Assembly: GCF_028621955.1 (NCBI RefSeq)
Contig: NZ_CP117516.1
Location: 124,001-188,000, forward strand
Direction: 5' to 3'
Source: Erythrobacter sp. BLCC-B19
Lineage (GTDB): Bacteria > Pseudomonadota > Alphaproteobacteria > Sphingomonadales > Sphingomonadaceae
DNA: 64,000 bases
Shown: piece after piece, positions 9,724 to 18,036 of the stretch
Position numbering within the stretch: position 1 is the first letter of the stretch
How the letters are laid out: the number at the start of each line of letters is the position of its first letter
The notes under the pieces: generated by a model
Seen by the model: the letters and a program-made list of their open reading frames with translations, nothing else
Databases searched by the model: none
Told to the model about the DNA's origin: nothing
Program-made: the position numbers and the translations under genes

Positions 9724-11405
9724 GCTTGTGCTCCTTGCGAGGATGACGTCGCCGCCTGCCGGAGCGCGCGCAGATCGCGCATCACACCGGAAAGCGGTCC
9801 TGCACCGCGCCCGAAGGCATCGTGCAGGGACAGGTAATGGCGGTAGAGCCGCGCATAGGTTGCCGCCCGCGCCGGATCGGGCACGGCGGTCGCTTCGGGC
9901 GGCGGAACCATGGCGGCCTGGGCTGCGGCGATATCGGGATGGAGACCGGCCGCGACGCTGGCGGTGATCGCCGCCCCGCGCGCGCTCGCCTGTCCGGCGC
10001 CCGAGACCGCGATGGGAACGCCCAGCACGTCGGCCAGGATCGCCCGGGCGAGATCATTGCGGGTGATGACCCCGCCCGAGACGGTGATCTCCTTCACCGG
10101 CACTCCGGCCGCCTCGAACTGGTCGAGGATCCGCCGCGCCCCGAAGGCGCTCGCTTCAAGCATGGCGCGGAACACGTGCTCCGGCCTTGTCGCCAGCGTC
10201 TGTCCGATCACCAGACCGGAAAGCGCCGGGTCCATCAGCACCGAGCGGTTGCCGTTGTTCCAGTCGAGCGCGACGAGGCCGCTCTCGCCCGGCTCAAGGC
10301 GCGCGGCCAGAGCCGACAAGTCGGCAATCGCCGCCCCGGTCGGCTCGCCGGGTCGCAGCAGACGCGCGGCCCAGGCGAACAGGTCACCGACCGCGGCCTG
10401 TCCTGCTTCCACGCCGACAAGGCCCGGCACCACCGAACCGTCGACCGCGCCTGCCAGACCGCTGGTCGGAACCGCGCGCGCGGCGCCGCCGACCACGGCG
10501 ATGTCGCAGCTGCTCGTGCCCATGATCCGCACCAGCCGGCCCGACGCCACCCCGGCGCCCAACGCTCCGGCATGGGCATCGAGCAGGCCGGCGGCGACAG
10601 GGATGCCGGGTTCGAGCCCGAGCCGACCCGCCCATTCGGCACTCAGCGCCCCGGCGGGCCGCGTGTGGCTGGATGGCTCGCCCAGTGGCCCTGCGGCGCG
10701 AAGCAGGTCGGGATGCAGGCTCGAGAGGATGGCGCCATCGGGCCAGCCGCCCTGCGCGGGATCCCAATGCCCCTTGTGCCCCGCCGCACACACCCCGCGC
10801 ACCAGCCCCGCCACATCGCCAAGGCCGCACAGCACGGCGGGCACGAAGTCCTGCAACTCGACAAAGGCCTCCGTGAGCGCCCCGACCTCGGGATCGGCAC
10901 AAAGCAGCTTCAGCAGCTTGGCCCAGAACCATTCGGACGACGTCGCCCCGCCCGTTGCCGCCAGCCGGGCGGGATCGTCACGGGTCAGCGCGGCGGCGAA
11001 TTCCTCGGCTTCGGCTGCGGCAGAGTGGTCCTTCCACATCCACGCCTGCGCCGCCGGGCGATTGTCCATGCCGGGAAGGGAAGCGACCGGCTGCATCCGC
11101 GCCGTGACCGGAACGGGCGTCGATCCGGTGGCACACACGCCAATGCCCGCGACCCGGACCGCTCCCGCCGCTGTCATCGCCATGCCGACGGCATCGGCGA
11201 CTGCCGCAAAGTAGTCGGACGGGTTCTGCCGCGCGACATCCGGGTCGCCGGGATCGGTCAGTACGCCGTCGATCCCGGATGCATAGGCGGCCTCGCCTTC
11301 CCCGAGGATCCGGCCATCGCCCGACGCGACAATCATCGCGCGCGCGGCCGAAGAGCCGAGATCGATCCCGAGAACCGCCTGTTGCTGCGCCTTGTTGTCC
11401 ACCAT
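9720..11405 (-). CDS. araB: FGGY-family carbohydrate kinase, L-ribulokinase-like
   Basis: ATP-dependent ketose kinase of 561 aa. The N-terminal phosphate-1 motif is GIDLGSSAARAMI. The central region GTSSCDIAVV, followed by AGAVDGSVVPG and VGVEAGQAAVGD, closely follows the L-ribulokinase (AraB) subgroup of the FGGY family. The C-terminal ATP-binding block contains ITVSGGVITRN. I chose ATG 11405 because GGAGG lies six bases upstream; a longer reading to 11444 lacks such support. It is the first gene of a two-gene operon with the isomerase (ATGA overlap). Together they would route a pentose into the pentose phosphate pathway, but no transporter or epimerase lies alongside. Confidence 0.75.
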   Translation of the reverse strand: MVDNKAQQQAVLGIDLGSSAARAMIVASGDGRILGEGEAAYASGIDGVLTDPGDPDVARQNPSDYFAAVADAVGMAMTAAGAVRVAGIGVCATGSTPVPVTARMQPVASLPGMDNRPAAQAWMWKDHSAAAEAEEFAAALTRDDPARLAATGGATSSEWFWAKLLKLLCADPEVGALTEAFVELQDFVPAVLCGLGDVAGLVRGVCAAGHKGHWDPAQGGWPDGAILSSLHPDLLRAAGPLGEPSSHTRPAGALSAEWAGRLGLEPGIPVAAGLLDAHAGALGAGVASGRLVRIMGTSSCDIAVVGGAARAVPTSGLAGAVDGSVVPGLVGVEAGQAAVGDLFAWAARLLRPGEPTGAAIADLSALAARLEPGESGLVALDWNNGNRSVLMDPALSGLVIGQTLATRPEHVFRAMLEASAFGARRILDQFEAAGVPVKEITVSGGVITRNDLARAILADVLGVPIAVSGAGQASARGAAITASVAAGLHPDIAAAQAAMVPPPEATAVPDPARAATYARLYRHYLSLHDAFGRGAGPLSGVMRDLRALRQAATSSSQGAQA

Positions 11406-11513
11406 TGGCCCTCCCGCAGCGCAGCTAGCAGAATGGAAGCGCAAAAGTCGAATCGGAATTATTGCGTTCCGTTCAGAAATTTGTCAGAGGGCGAACAGAG
11501 GATGGAGGAACCC

Positions 11514-11855
11514 ATGAAAGCCACCGAGGAAAACTTCGCCCAGTTCTGGCTGCGCTACCTGCGCGCCCACGCCAATCCCGTGTGCCGGGGCTTCCACTAC
11601 GCCGCGTCCAGCTGGGCTATCGCCTGCCTTGCGGCTCTGGCAATCACGGGCAACCCCTTCGCCCTGCTGGCAGGGTTTGTCGGCGCCTATGGCCTGGCTT
11701 GGATCGGGCACTTTTTCGTCGAGGGCAACACGCCGCTCGCCTTCACCCGCCCGCTCTATTCATTGGCTGCAGACTACCGGATGTTCTTCTGCGCTCTGAC
11801 AGGTAGGCTGGGCCCGCAGCTTGAGCGCGCGGGCGTTGTCGCCAGCCAGCGCTAA
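11514..11855 (+). CDS. DUF962/Mpo1-like membrane protein
   Basis: Small membrane protein (113 aa) of the DUF962/YGL010w family. Two hydrophobic segments run through about residues 25-60. The family pattern is visible: a His-Tyr near the first helix (RGFHYAASSWA), GHFFVEGNTPLAF, and a final LAADYRMF block. The yeast member Mpo1 is an iron-dependent 2-hydroxy-fatty-acid dioxygenase; whether bacterial members share this activity is unknown. GGAGGAA just upstream favours the ATG at 11514 over the ATG at 11502. It stands alone between the kinase operon (divergent) and the YCF48-like gene. Confidence 0.8.
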   Translation: MKATEENFAQFWLRYLRAHANPVCRGFHYAASSWAIACLAALAITGNPFALLAGFVGAYGLAWIGHFFVEGNTPLAFTRPLYSLAADYRMFFCALTGRLGPQLERAGVVASQR

Positions 11856-11967
11856 TCAAAGGCCGAAGGCATCGCGATAGGCACGAAGCCGGACTTGGTG
11901 CCAGCCGATGCACCAGCCGGAGCTCCACGGCTTTCGCAGAGGTCACAAAGCTCTTTGTCGAAGGACC

Positions 11968-11993
11968 AGGCCAAGACGAAGCGAGCTTGGCCT
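11968..11993. terminator. Hairpin with 8-bp stem between Mpo1-like and YCF48-like genes
   Basis: AGGCCAAG and CTTGGCCT form a perfect 8-bp stem around a 10-base loop. No clear U-run follows. A smaller inverted repeat (ACAAAG-CT-CTTTGT, 11945-11958) lies just before it. It could terminate the upstream transcript or be a processing structure; this is inference from the repeat alone. Confidence 0.35.
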
Positions 11994-12078
11994 ATCGCTT
12001 CAGCAGAGATGGATAAATGCCCGAAGGCGGACAGGAAATCTGCCGGCGGACGGCGCCATATTCGAGGGATCGCTCACC

Positions 12079-13191
12079 ATGATTGAACGTTTTGCCGCTG
12101 CGCTCACCGTGCTAGCCATCACCGCGCCGCTCGCGGCTGAAAATGCTCCCGCACCCGCTACAGCGGCAGCGGCTTCGGGTGAGTGGCGCACCTTCACCAC
12201 TGAGGCCTATCGCGGCAAGCGCGATTCTGTCAGCTTCGTCGATGACAGCCACGGCTGGTACGGCACGGGGGCGGGCGATCTCTTCGCCACGACAGACGGC
12301 GGCACGACGTGGGAGAAGGTCGCCAGCCGCCCCGGCACCTTCGTGCGCGCCGTCGGCTTCGTCGACCGTCAGAACGGCTTCATCGGCAATATCGGCACCG
12401 ACTACTACCCCGGCGTCACCGACACGACGCCGCTCTATCGCAGCCGTGACGGCGGGCGGACGTGGGAGGCGGTCGATACCGGCGCGGAGACCATCAAGGG
12501 CGTCTGCGCCATCGACATCCTGCGCGTCAGCCGCATCTATCAGGGCACACTCGTCCCGCGCAGCGTGATCCACGCCGCCGGGCGCGTCGGCGGGCCAACG
12601 GGCATCCTGCGTTCTGTAGATGGGGGTGACACTTGGAGCGTCATCGACATGGCCCCGCACGCCGGCATGATCCTCGACGTCAAGTTCTTCGACGAGAACA
12701 CTGGTCTCGTGTTTGCAGCCACCCACCCCGATCCCGCACAGGCCGAGGGTCTCGTCCTGCGCACCGAGGATGGCGGCAAGACGTGGCGCGAAGTCTACCG
12801 CTCGGGCCGCAAGCTCGAGCTGATCTGGAAAGCGAGTTTTCCCGAGAGCAGCGACACCGGCTATGCCACGGTGCAAAGCTACGATCCTGAACGAGCGACG
12901 CAGCTCGTCATCCGCTCCGACGACAAGGGCAAAACTTGGCGCGAGATCGAAATGGCGCAGGACAAGACCGCGCGCCAGTTCGGGATCGGCTTCGTCAGCA
13001 AGGATGTCGGATTCGTCGGCACCGCAGCAGGCGGCTTTGCTACGAAGGACGGCGGCAAGACGTGGGAGCGCGCGCCCATCGCGAGGGCGGCGAACAAGTT
13101 CCAAGCAGTGCCAACGGACAAGGGCGTGCGCCTCTACGCTATCGGCACCGAGGTACAGGCAATTGATCTGGCCGCGCCGCCAACCGACTGA
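12079..13191 (+). CDS. Exported YCF48/BNR-repeat beta-propeller protein
   Basis: Secreted protein of 370 aa with a signal peptide (about 1-21, ending PLAAE). At least six Asp-box-like repeats of the form DGGxTW are visible: DGGTTWEK, DGGRTWEA, DGGDTWSV, DGGKTWRE, DKGKTWRE and DGGKTWER. These mark a sialidase-type/YCF48 beta-propeller. Such domains are seen in photosystem-II assembly factor Ycf48 and many periplasmic proteins; sialidase activity is not implied because the catalytic Arg triad is not evident. I placed the start at ATG 12079, which begins the signal peptide and has GAGGG upstream; an open frame extends further 5' but is not protein-like. Role unknown. Confidence 0.75.
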   Translation: MIERFAAALTVLAITAPLAAENAPAPATAAAASGEWRTFTTEAYRGKRDSVSFVDDSHGWYGTGAGDLFATTDGGTTWEKVASRPGTFVRAVGFVDRQNGFIGNIGTDYYPGVTDTTPLYRSRDGGRTWEAVDTGAETIKGVCAIDILRVSRIYQGTLVPRSVIHAAGRVGGPTGILRSVDGGDTWSVIDMAPHAGMILDVKFFDENTGLVFAATHPDPAQAEGLVLRTEDGGKTWREVYRSGRKLELIWKASFPESSDTGYATVQSYDPERATQLVIRSDDKGKTWREIEMAQDKTARQFGIGFVSKDVGFVGTAAGGFATKDGGKTWERAPIARAANKFQAVPTDKGVRLYAIGTEVQAIDLAAPPTD

Positions 13192-13236
13192 GTATCGCCT
13201 GTCAGTGCATCCGAGAGCACAGAGCCGTAGTGCGAG

Positions 13237-14589
13237 TCAGGCTTTCGCCTGATCGAGCTGGCGTTCCTCCCATCTGTCGATGCCCCGAAGGATGCCGGTC
13301 ACAAGTCGCTGCCCGAGATAGGCAAGCGGCTCTCCCGGTATCGGCACCGCTTTGCGATTGACGATCCAGAAGTCGGTGAGTTCGGTCGAGCGATCAGCGA
13401 GAAGATCGGCAATCAGTCTGCCGTTGAGCTGGGTGAGCGACACGCCATGTCCTTGGCAGCCGGTGGCATAGATTATCCGCTCGTCGCCAATGAAACCAAT
13501 CTCCGGCGTCATGTCCAAGTTGACTGATACCGGTCCGCCCCACCTGTAATGCACGGGCTTGTCCTTCAAGGCCGGAAACAGCCAGCCCAGATGAGCGTGA
13601 AGTTTCTTCCAGATTTCCTCGCTTGAATCCCGGGCCATATTGGTCCCGTAGCTGGTGACGACATCGCCGCCGCCGACTGTGATTCGCCCGCAGCTGGTAA
13701 CGCGCAGGTAATGGACGAGTTGCCGATTATCCTCGATCGACTGGAGGCCACGCCAGCCAATCATCGCCCACTCTTCCTCGGTCAATGGTTCTGTGACGAT
13801 CTGGTAGGTCCATGCGGGTCGCTGACGGCTTCTGATCTTGGGCAGTCCGTTAAGGCAGTGGCTCCAGGCGTTTGTAGCGACGACCATGCGCGCGGCACGA
13901 ACATTCCCACTGCTGCAATGCGCTGTGATCCCGCCCGTGCGCTGAGAAATGCTGAGAACTGGCGTGTTTTCGTAGATCTGTGCACCGCGAGCCTGCGCCA
14001 GCCGCTTAAGCTCGCGCACGTGCTTGCAAGGATCAAGAATGCCTGTCTCGGGTTCGACAATCGCGCCCTGTATGCGCGGACTGTGAATGTGCTGCCTCAG
14101 TTCGTCCGCCTCGAGAAAGCTGAAACTCGACGGTCCGGACAGATCCGAAAGAAGCGCCATGGTCTTGCGCAAACGGCGCAGCTGCCGATCTGAGTAAGCA
14201 ACCCGCCACATGCCGGAATGCACATAGTCCGACTGAAGGCCTTCGGTTTCGACCAGATCGCGCACATACCGAACAGCCGATTGCATAAACGCCTGCGCCT
14301 GCCTGGTTCGCTCCATCCCCCAGCGCAGGACGGTAATCTCTGGCTCGACCCCGAAGAGTGTCATGCTGAAGCCGCCATTGCGGCCGGAAGCACCAGACCC
14401 CACCACACCCGCTTCGAGCACGCACACGCTTGCGCCCGGGCTATCGCGAAGGACTTCGCGCGCGACCGTCAGACCCGTGAAGCCACCTCCGATAATGACG
14501 ACATCGACATCGAGATCTCGCGCCAGAGGTGCATTTGCCTGATAGGCGCCAAATTTGGATTGCCAGAATGATTGGACATTATCGTTCAC
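13237..14589 (-). CDS. FAD-dependent DAO-family amine/amino-acid oxidase
   Basis: 450-aa flavoprotein of the DAO family (glycine oxidase/gamma-glutamylputrescine oxidase-like). The N-terminal dinucleotide-binding motif is VDVVIIGGGFTGLTVAREV (about 28-46), followed by a GSGASGRNGGFS segment typical of the PuuB-like subgroup. The C-terminal region has GCQGHGVSLTQLNGRLIADLL, matching the FAD-closing segment. It probably oxidises a secondary or primary amine with oxygen. The start is GTG at 14589 with GGAG nine bases upstream. It is transcribed divergently from a TetR regulator, with a palindromic operator between them, so TetR probably controls it. Confidence 0.85.
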   Translation of the reverse strand: MNDNVQSFWQSKFGAYQANAPLARDLDVDVVIIGGGFTGLTVAREVLRDSPGASVCVLEAGVVGSGASGRNGGFSMTLFGVEPEITVLRWGMERTRQAQAFMQSAVRYVRDLVETEGLQSDYVHSGMWRVAYSDRQLRRLRKTMALLSDLSGPSSFSFLEADELRQHIHSPRIQGAIVEPETGILDPCKHVRELKRLAQARGAQIYENTPVLSISQRTGGITAHCSSGNVRAARMVVATNAWSHCLNGLPKIRSRQRPAWTYQIVTEPLTEEEWAMIGWRGLQSIEDNRQLVHYLRVTSCGRITVGGGDVVTSYGTNMARDSSEEIWKKLHAHLGWLFPALKDKPVHYRWGGPVSVNLDMTPEIGFIGDERIIYATGCQGHGVSLTQLNGRLIADLLADRSTELTDFWIVNRKAVPIPGEPLAYLGQRLVTGILRGIDRWEERQLDQAKA

Positions 14590-14637
14590 CGCAAACTGCT
14601 CCTTACCGCTCCGCGCACATCAGCGCGACTTATTTAT

Positions 14638-14651
14638 CCGAACGCGTTCGG
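14638..14651. promoter_or_regulatory. Palindromic operator CCGAACGCGTTCGG, probable TetR site
   Basis: A perfect 14-bp palindrome between the divergently read DAO oxidase (start 14589) and TetR regulator (start 14675 or 14690). Position and symmetry fit a TetR dimer site controlling both genes. No second copy was noticed in the window. Confidence 0.6.
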
Positions 14652-14674
14652 CAATTGTCAAGCGAAGGTTGGGC

Positions 14675-15325
14675 GTGGTAGCGGTCAGCATGGATGCGAC
14701 GCCCCCAGACAGGCCCACCACGAGGCGTACACGCGGACGCCCGACGCTCAGTGACCAAGTTGTCGCCCAGACGAGAGCGCGGATCGTCGATGCCGCAAAG
14801 GCGCTTTTCAGGGATGCCGGCTTCGGTGCCGTATCAATGCGCCGAATCGCGGCGGATGCTGGCGTTGGAACGGCAACGATCTACGAATACTTCCCTTCGA
14901 AGATCGATATCCTGAGGCACATCTGGGCCGACATATTTGAGCTTTTGCTCAGCCGGGTTCAGGCGGCTGGCGAGAAGGAGAGAGGCCATGCAGCCGTTTG
15001 CGCCATGGCGAGCGCATACACGGGCTACTGGTTGGAAAACCCCGACCATTTTCGGATGGTGTTTCTCAATGAGGATCGATCAGAAAGGGGAGAGGCCCTG
15101 TTTGTCGAGAGCTTCAACATAACTCATCGGCTGCAACCCTTACTGACCGCGCTTGAGGAGGGGCAGGCAAATGGCGAAATCGTCGAAGGCGATCCGGTTC
15201 TATTCCTGCAAGTCCTTATCGGCGGCCTGAACGGAATTGCTCTCAATGGTATCACAATCAGCGAACTGGCTTGGACTGAGCCGCAAGAATTAGTAAAACT
15301 GTTGACCTCTCTCTTCCGACGTTAA
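14675..15325 (+). CDS. TetR/AcrR-family transcriptional regulator
   Basis: One-component regulator of about 216 aa. The TetR DNA-binding domain runs through TRARIVDAAKALFRDAGF, then the recognition-helix region RRIAADAGVGTATIYEYFPSK. The C-terminal ligand domain (about 85-216) has no assignable ligand. Two starts fit: GTG 14675 with GAAGG six bases upstream (preferred) and ATG 14690 with no obvious ribosome-binding site. It is divergent from the DAO oxidase and close to the palindrome at 14638, so it likely represses that oxidase and itself. Confidence 0.88.
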   Translation: MVAVSMDATPPDRPTTRRTRGRPTLSDQVVAQTRARIVDAAKALFRDAGFGAVSMRRIAADAGVGTATIYEYFPSKIDILRHIWADIFELLLSRVQAAGEKERGHAAVCAMASAYTGYWLENPDHFRMVFLNEDRSERGEALFVESFNITHRLQPLLTALEEGQANGEIVEGDPVLFLQVLIGGLNGIALNGITISELAWTEPQELVKLLTSLFRR

Positions 15326-15330
15326 TCATC

Positions 15331-15477
15331 ATGCAGGCACGGCGATTAGTAATTGTGACTTTGGTTGCGCTGGCATCCTGTCATCAGCGAAAGAAATGGC
15401 GATCTTCAGAGTTGTTCAATCGCGATCTGGCAATTGCGAGATACCGTGAGCGCGGTCCCTATAGGGGACCGGTTTAG
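15331..15477 (+). CDS. Candidate small lipoprotein, 48 aa
   Basis: A short open frame beginning six bases after the TetR stop. The N-terminus MQARRLVIVTLVALASC has a basic n-region, a hydrophobic core and a lipobox-like LASC, so Cys17 could be lipidated. The mature part is short and very basic (KKWR, RYRERGPYRG). No clear ribosome-binding site is present, and a CGGTCCC...GGGACCG hairpin overlaps its end (15453-15471). It may be a real entericidin-like or small lipoprotein gene co-transcribed with TetR, or a chance frame. Confidence 0.4.
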   Translation: MQARRLVIVTLVALASCHQRKKWRSSELFNRDLAIARYRERGPYRGPV

Positions 15478-16008
15478 GGAGCGCCGGCGTCAAAAGTAAA
15501 ATTTTTCAATGTTATCAATATTGATTGGCGGAGGGTGAGATTCGAAAAATCGTCCTATCTGATTGTTTTATAGAAACAGATTTGCCCACCTTTGCCAGAT
15601 ATGCCCCTTAATTTGCCCCCAAATCAATTGGCTTGATGCGGACAGATATGGACAAAAACTGCAGGGGGACCATCGATGATCGTGACCTTCCAGCGATCGT
15701 CATTGCATACCAGAAGAAGCGGCGGCCGCAGCGCCTGGCGATCTTACCAATTGCCTCGGCAAAACTATTCGCACCTTCAAGTTTCATATCGGTCAAAGAA
15801 GTATATAGAATCGTATTTCGGGTAGCAGGAGTGTTCCTGAAAGGGGTTCCATTGAGTTGCATTCCAACACATTTTCTGAGCGGCCCATTCGAATCCTTCC
15901 AGCCCCTCGCCTAGACCCACTTCATTCCGGACTGACGACATCTACGTGCGGTTTCGGGTCTCGCCGCGCGGCACGCGGGTGCCCTAAAAGGCGGTGCCGG
16001 AAGCGCGC
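15478..16008. other. Gene-poor, AT-richer interval
   Basis: About 530 bp with visibly lower GC than the surroundings (for example the AAAATTTTTCAATGTTATCA run near 15500). The two short opposing frames here (93 and 84 aa) look unlike known proteins and overlap each other, so I do not call genes. TTCGAATCC near 15888 resembles a tRNA T-loop, but the matching 5' stem is absent. It may be a degraded insertion scar. Confidence 0.45.
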
Positions 16009-17484
16009 TCAGGCGACGACCGGCTCAAACACAGCGGCGGCCGGATTGGCGACGAAATGGCGTGAGAGGCTTTCGCTCTTTTCAGCCACCTGTTCGACAC
16101 TTGCGATCAGGGTTTCGAGCTCGGCATCGCTCATCAGCGGCGAGAAATTGACCCGCACGAAGCCGGGCTTGTCGAGCTCTGCGCCAAACCGGATCGCCTG
16201 ATGGATAGCTTGCGATTGCAAATCGTCGATGCCGAGCAGGCGATGCACGTAAGGCCCGGCGCAGGCACAGCCGCCGCGCGCCTGGATGCCGAAGCAGTCG
16301 CTGAGGATACGGGTGACGAGCTGGTGATGGACCAGTCGGCCCTCGCCATCACGTATACGGAAGGAGACGATCGGCAGGTGTGCTTCCATCGCGCGGCCCA
16401 ACACCTCGATCCGCGGGTTCGAGCGCCAGCGAGAGAGCGCCGCGCGGCTCCTTGTTGCTGCGCGGGCATCCAGACCCGCCTCGGTCATAGCAGCGCGCAC
16501 GATACACGCCAAAGCGGTGCGGATGTCGCCGATGACGTTGGGCGTACCGGCTTCTTCGCGCGCAGCCAGATCAGGGAGATAATCATGCCCGCCCGGCGAT
16601 ACGAAGCTGACCGTGCCGCCGCCCGGCGAGGAGGGCTTGTCGATCATGGACGCGTCGCGGCGCACAACCAGCACGCCTGACGATGCCGGGCCGCCGACGA
16701 ACTTGTGCGGCGAGAACACCAGCGCATCAATATGCACGTCGGCAGCCGGGCGCATCTGCATCGTGATGTAGGGCGCGGCTCCGGCATAGTCCCAGATCAC
16801 CTTGCCGCCCGCGGCCTGAACGATGCGCGAGACGTCCGCAATATCGGTCAGCGCGCCAGTGACGTTCGATCCGGCGGAGAAGGACGCGACGATCCGGCGG
16901 CCTGCCGCGCGCTGGAGATGCGCGGCAAGCGCCGCACGGTCGGGCCCGCCCGCCGCGTCCTCGGGCAGTTCGATCACCTCGGCCCCGCTTTCGCGCCAGG
17001 GGAGCAAGTTCGAATGATGCTCGTACGGGCCAAGCAAGACAAGCGCACGCTGCCCTGCGCCATCGCGCTGATCGGCCCCGAACAGGCGCACCAGCTTCTG
17101 AAGACCCGCGGTCGCACCCGAACCGACGAAGATGACCGCATCACCCGCCCCCGCCCCGCATAGCCGGGCGACTTCCGCGCGCGCCGCCCGGCGCAGGGCA
17201 TTGATCGACCGTCCGCAGTAAGACGCCTGCGTGTGCGGATTGGAATAGACTGGCAGCACGTGTTCGAGCACGAAATCCTCGACCTCGCGCAGCGCCCGGC
17301 CCGATGCGGCATAATCGGCATAGAGCATCGGCTGCGGCCCCAGCGGGCCTTCGACCACCCTGCCCTTGCCAATGATCGACTGCGCCAGCGCGCCTTGCGC
17401 GAGCTTGGCGCGGACATCGGCGCGGAAGGCGTCGAACAGGCCTTGAGCCTCGGTCGAGTCGGAGCAGGGATGCGCACTGATCAT
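16009..17484 (-). CDS. Class V aminotransferase / cysteine-desulfurase-like PLP enzyme
   Basis: PLP-dependent fold-type I enzyme of 491 aa, class V (NifS/SufS-like). Visible elements are YADYAASGRALREVE at the N-terminus, VGSGATAGLQK for cofactor phosphate binding, the Asp in IWDYAGAAPY (Asp232) and the Schiff-base lysine in FSPHKFVGG (Lys261). A Cys-containing segment RGGCACAGPYVH lies near the C-terminus, where desulfurases carry the catalytic Cys loop. At 491 aa it is longer than SufS. Divergence from an Lrp-family regulator suggests amino-acid metabolism, so cysteine desulfuration, kynureninase-like or other beta-elimination chemistry are all possible. Confidence 0.75.
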   Translation of the reverse strand: MISAHPCSDSTEAQGLFDAFRADVRAKLAQGALAQSIIGKGRVVEGPLGPQPMLYADYAASGRALREVEDFVLEHVLPVYSNPHTQASYCGRSINALRRAARAEVARLCGAGAGDAVIFVGSGATAGLQKLVRLFGADQRDGAGQRALVLLGPYEHHSNLLPWRESGAEVIELPEDAAGGPDRAALAAHLQRAAGRRIVASFSAGSNVTGALTDIADVSRIVQAAGGKVIWDYAGAAPYITMQMRPAADVHIDALVFSPHKFVGGPASSGVLVVRRDASMIDKPSSPGGGTVSFVSPGGHDYLPDLAAREEAGTPNVIGDIRTALACIVRAAMTEAGLDARAATRSRAALSRWRSNPRIEVLGRAMEAHLPIVSFRIRDGEGRLVHHQLVTRILSDCFGIQARGGCACAGPYVHRLLGIDDLQSQAIHQAIRFGAELDKPGFVRVNFSPLMSDAELETLIASVEQVAEKSESLSRHFVANPAAAVFEPVVA

Positions 17485-17557
17485 GTGCAGTGTTTCGCCC
17501 AGTCAGCGCGGGATTTCATTACCGATCTTGAGAATATTTGGCTATATTATCGTTCAT
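17485..17557. promoter_or_regulatory. Divergent promoter region with Lrp-box-like AT-rich segment
   Basis: A 73-bp space between the class V aminotransferase and the Lrp-type regulator. It contains an AT-rich stretch (AGAATATTTGGCTATATTAT, about 17531-17550) unlike the GC-rich surroundings, resembling the loose Lrp/AsnC consensus. Probable control of both genes by the encoded regulator. Confidence 0.45.
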
Positions 17558-18031
17558 ATGACCACTGAAACACTCGAAATCGACACGATTGATCGAAAGA
17601 TTCTCATGGCGCTTCAGGCCGACGCCTCATTGAGCCAGCGGTCGCTCGCCGAAGCGGTCGGGCTGTCGCAGAACGCCTGCTGGCGCAGGCTTCAGCGGCT
17701 GGAAATCGCAGGCGTGCTGCGTGGGCAAAGGGCCGTGGTCGATCTGGCGCGGCTCGGTCTTGATCTGGTGGTGATCGTGATGATCAAGACATCCCACCAT
17801 TCGAAAGATTGGGCCATCGCCTTCAAGGATCATGTCGAACGCATCCCGGGCGTGGTCGATCTCTACCGCATCGGCGGCGAATGGGATTATCTCATCAAGG
17901 TCGTGACCCAGGGGATCAGCGGTTATGACCGGTTCTACCAGCAATTGGTTGACGGGTTCGATCTGTCGGTGGTCACCGGCCATTTCGTGATGGAGGAGAT
18001 GATCGCCTCGCGGCCGGTCACGCTCGTCTGA
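17558..18031 (+). CDS. Lrp/AsnC-family transcriptional regulator
   Basis: 157-aa feast/famine regulator. The N-terminal winged helix-turn-helix starts at IDTIDRKILMALQADASLSQRSLAEAVGLSQNACWRRLQRL. It is followed by the RAM ligand-binding domain with the typical VDLYRIGGEWDYLIKVVTQGISGYDRFYQQLV segment. ATG 17558 was chosen since upstream codons do not look like protein. It is divergent from the aminotransferase and probably senses an amino acid related to that enzyme. Confidence 0.88.
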   Translation: MTTETLEIDTIDRKILMALQADASLSQRSLAEAVGLSQNACWRRLQRLEIAGVLRGQRAVVDLARLGLDLVVIVMIKTSHHSKDWAIAFKDHVERIPGVVDLYRIGGEWDYLIKVVTQGISGYDRFYQQLVDGFDLSVVTGHFVMEEMIASRPVTLV

Positions 18032-18036
18032 ACCGG

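Noticed and set aside
14125..14140. GGTCCGGACAGATCC, similar to the island operator
   Set aside because: It is inside the DAO oxidase coding region, lacks the TTG/CAA arms and is not palindromic beyond GTCCGGAC.
15885..15912. Possible tRNA gene end
   Set aside because: A T-loop-like TTCGAATCC is present, but the 5' T-stem and acceptor cannot pair and no CCA or anticodon arm is found.
15633..15914. 93-aa forward and 84-aa reverse overlapping frames
   Set aside because: They overlap each other, have no recognisable domain and no ribosome-binding site.
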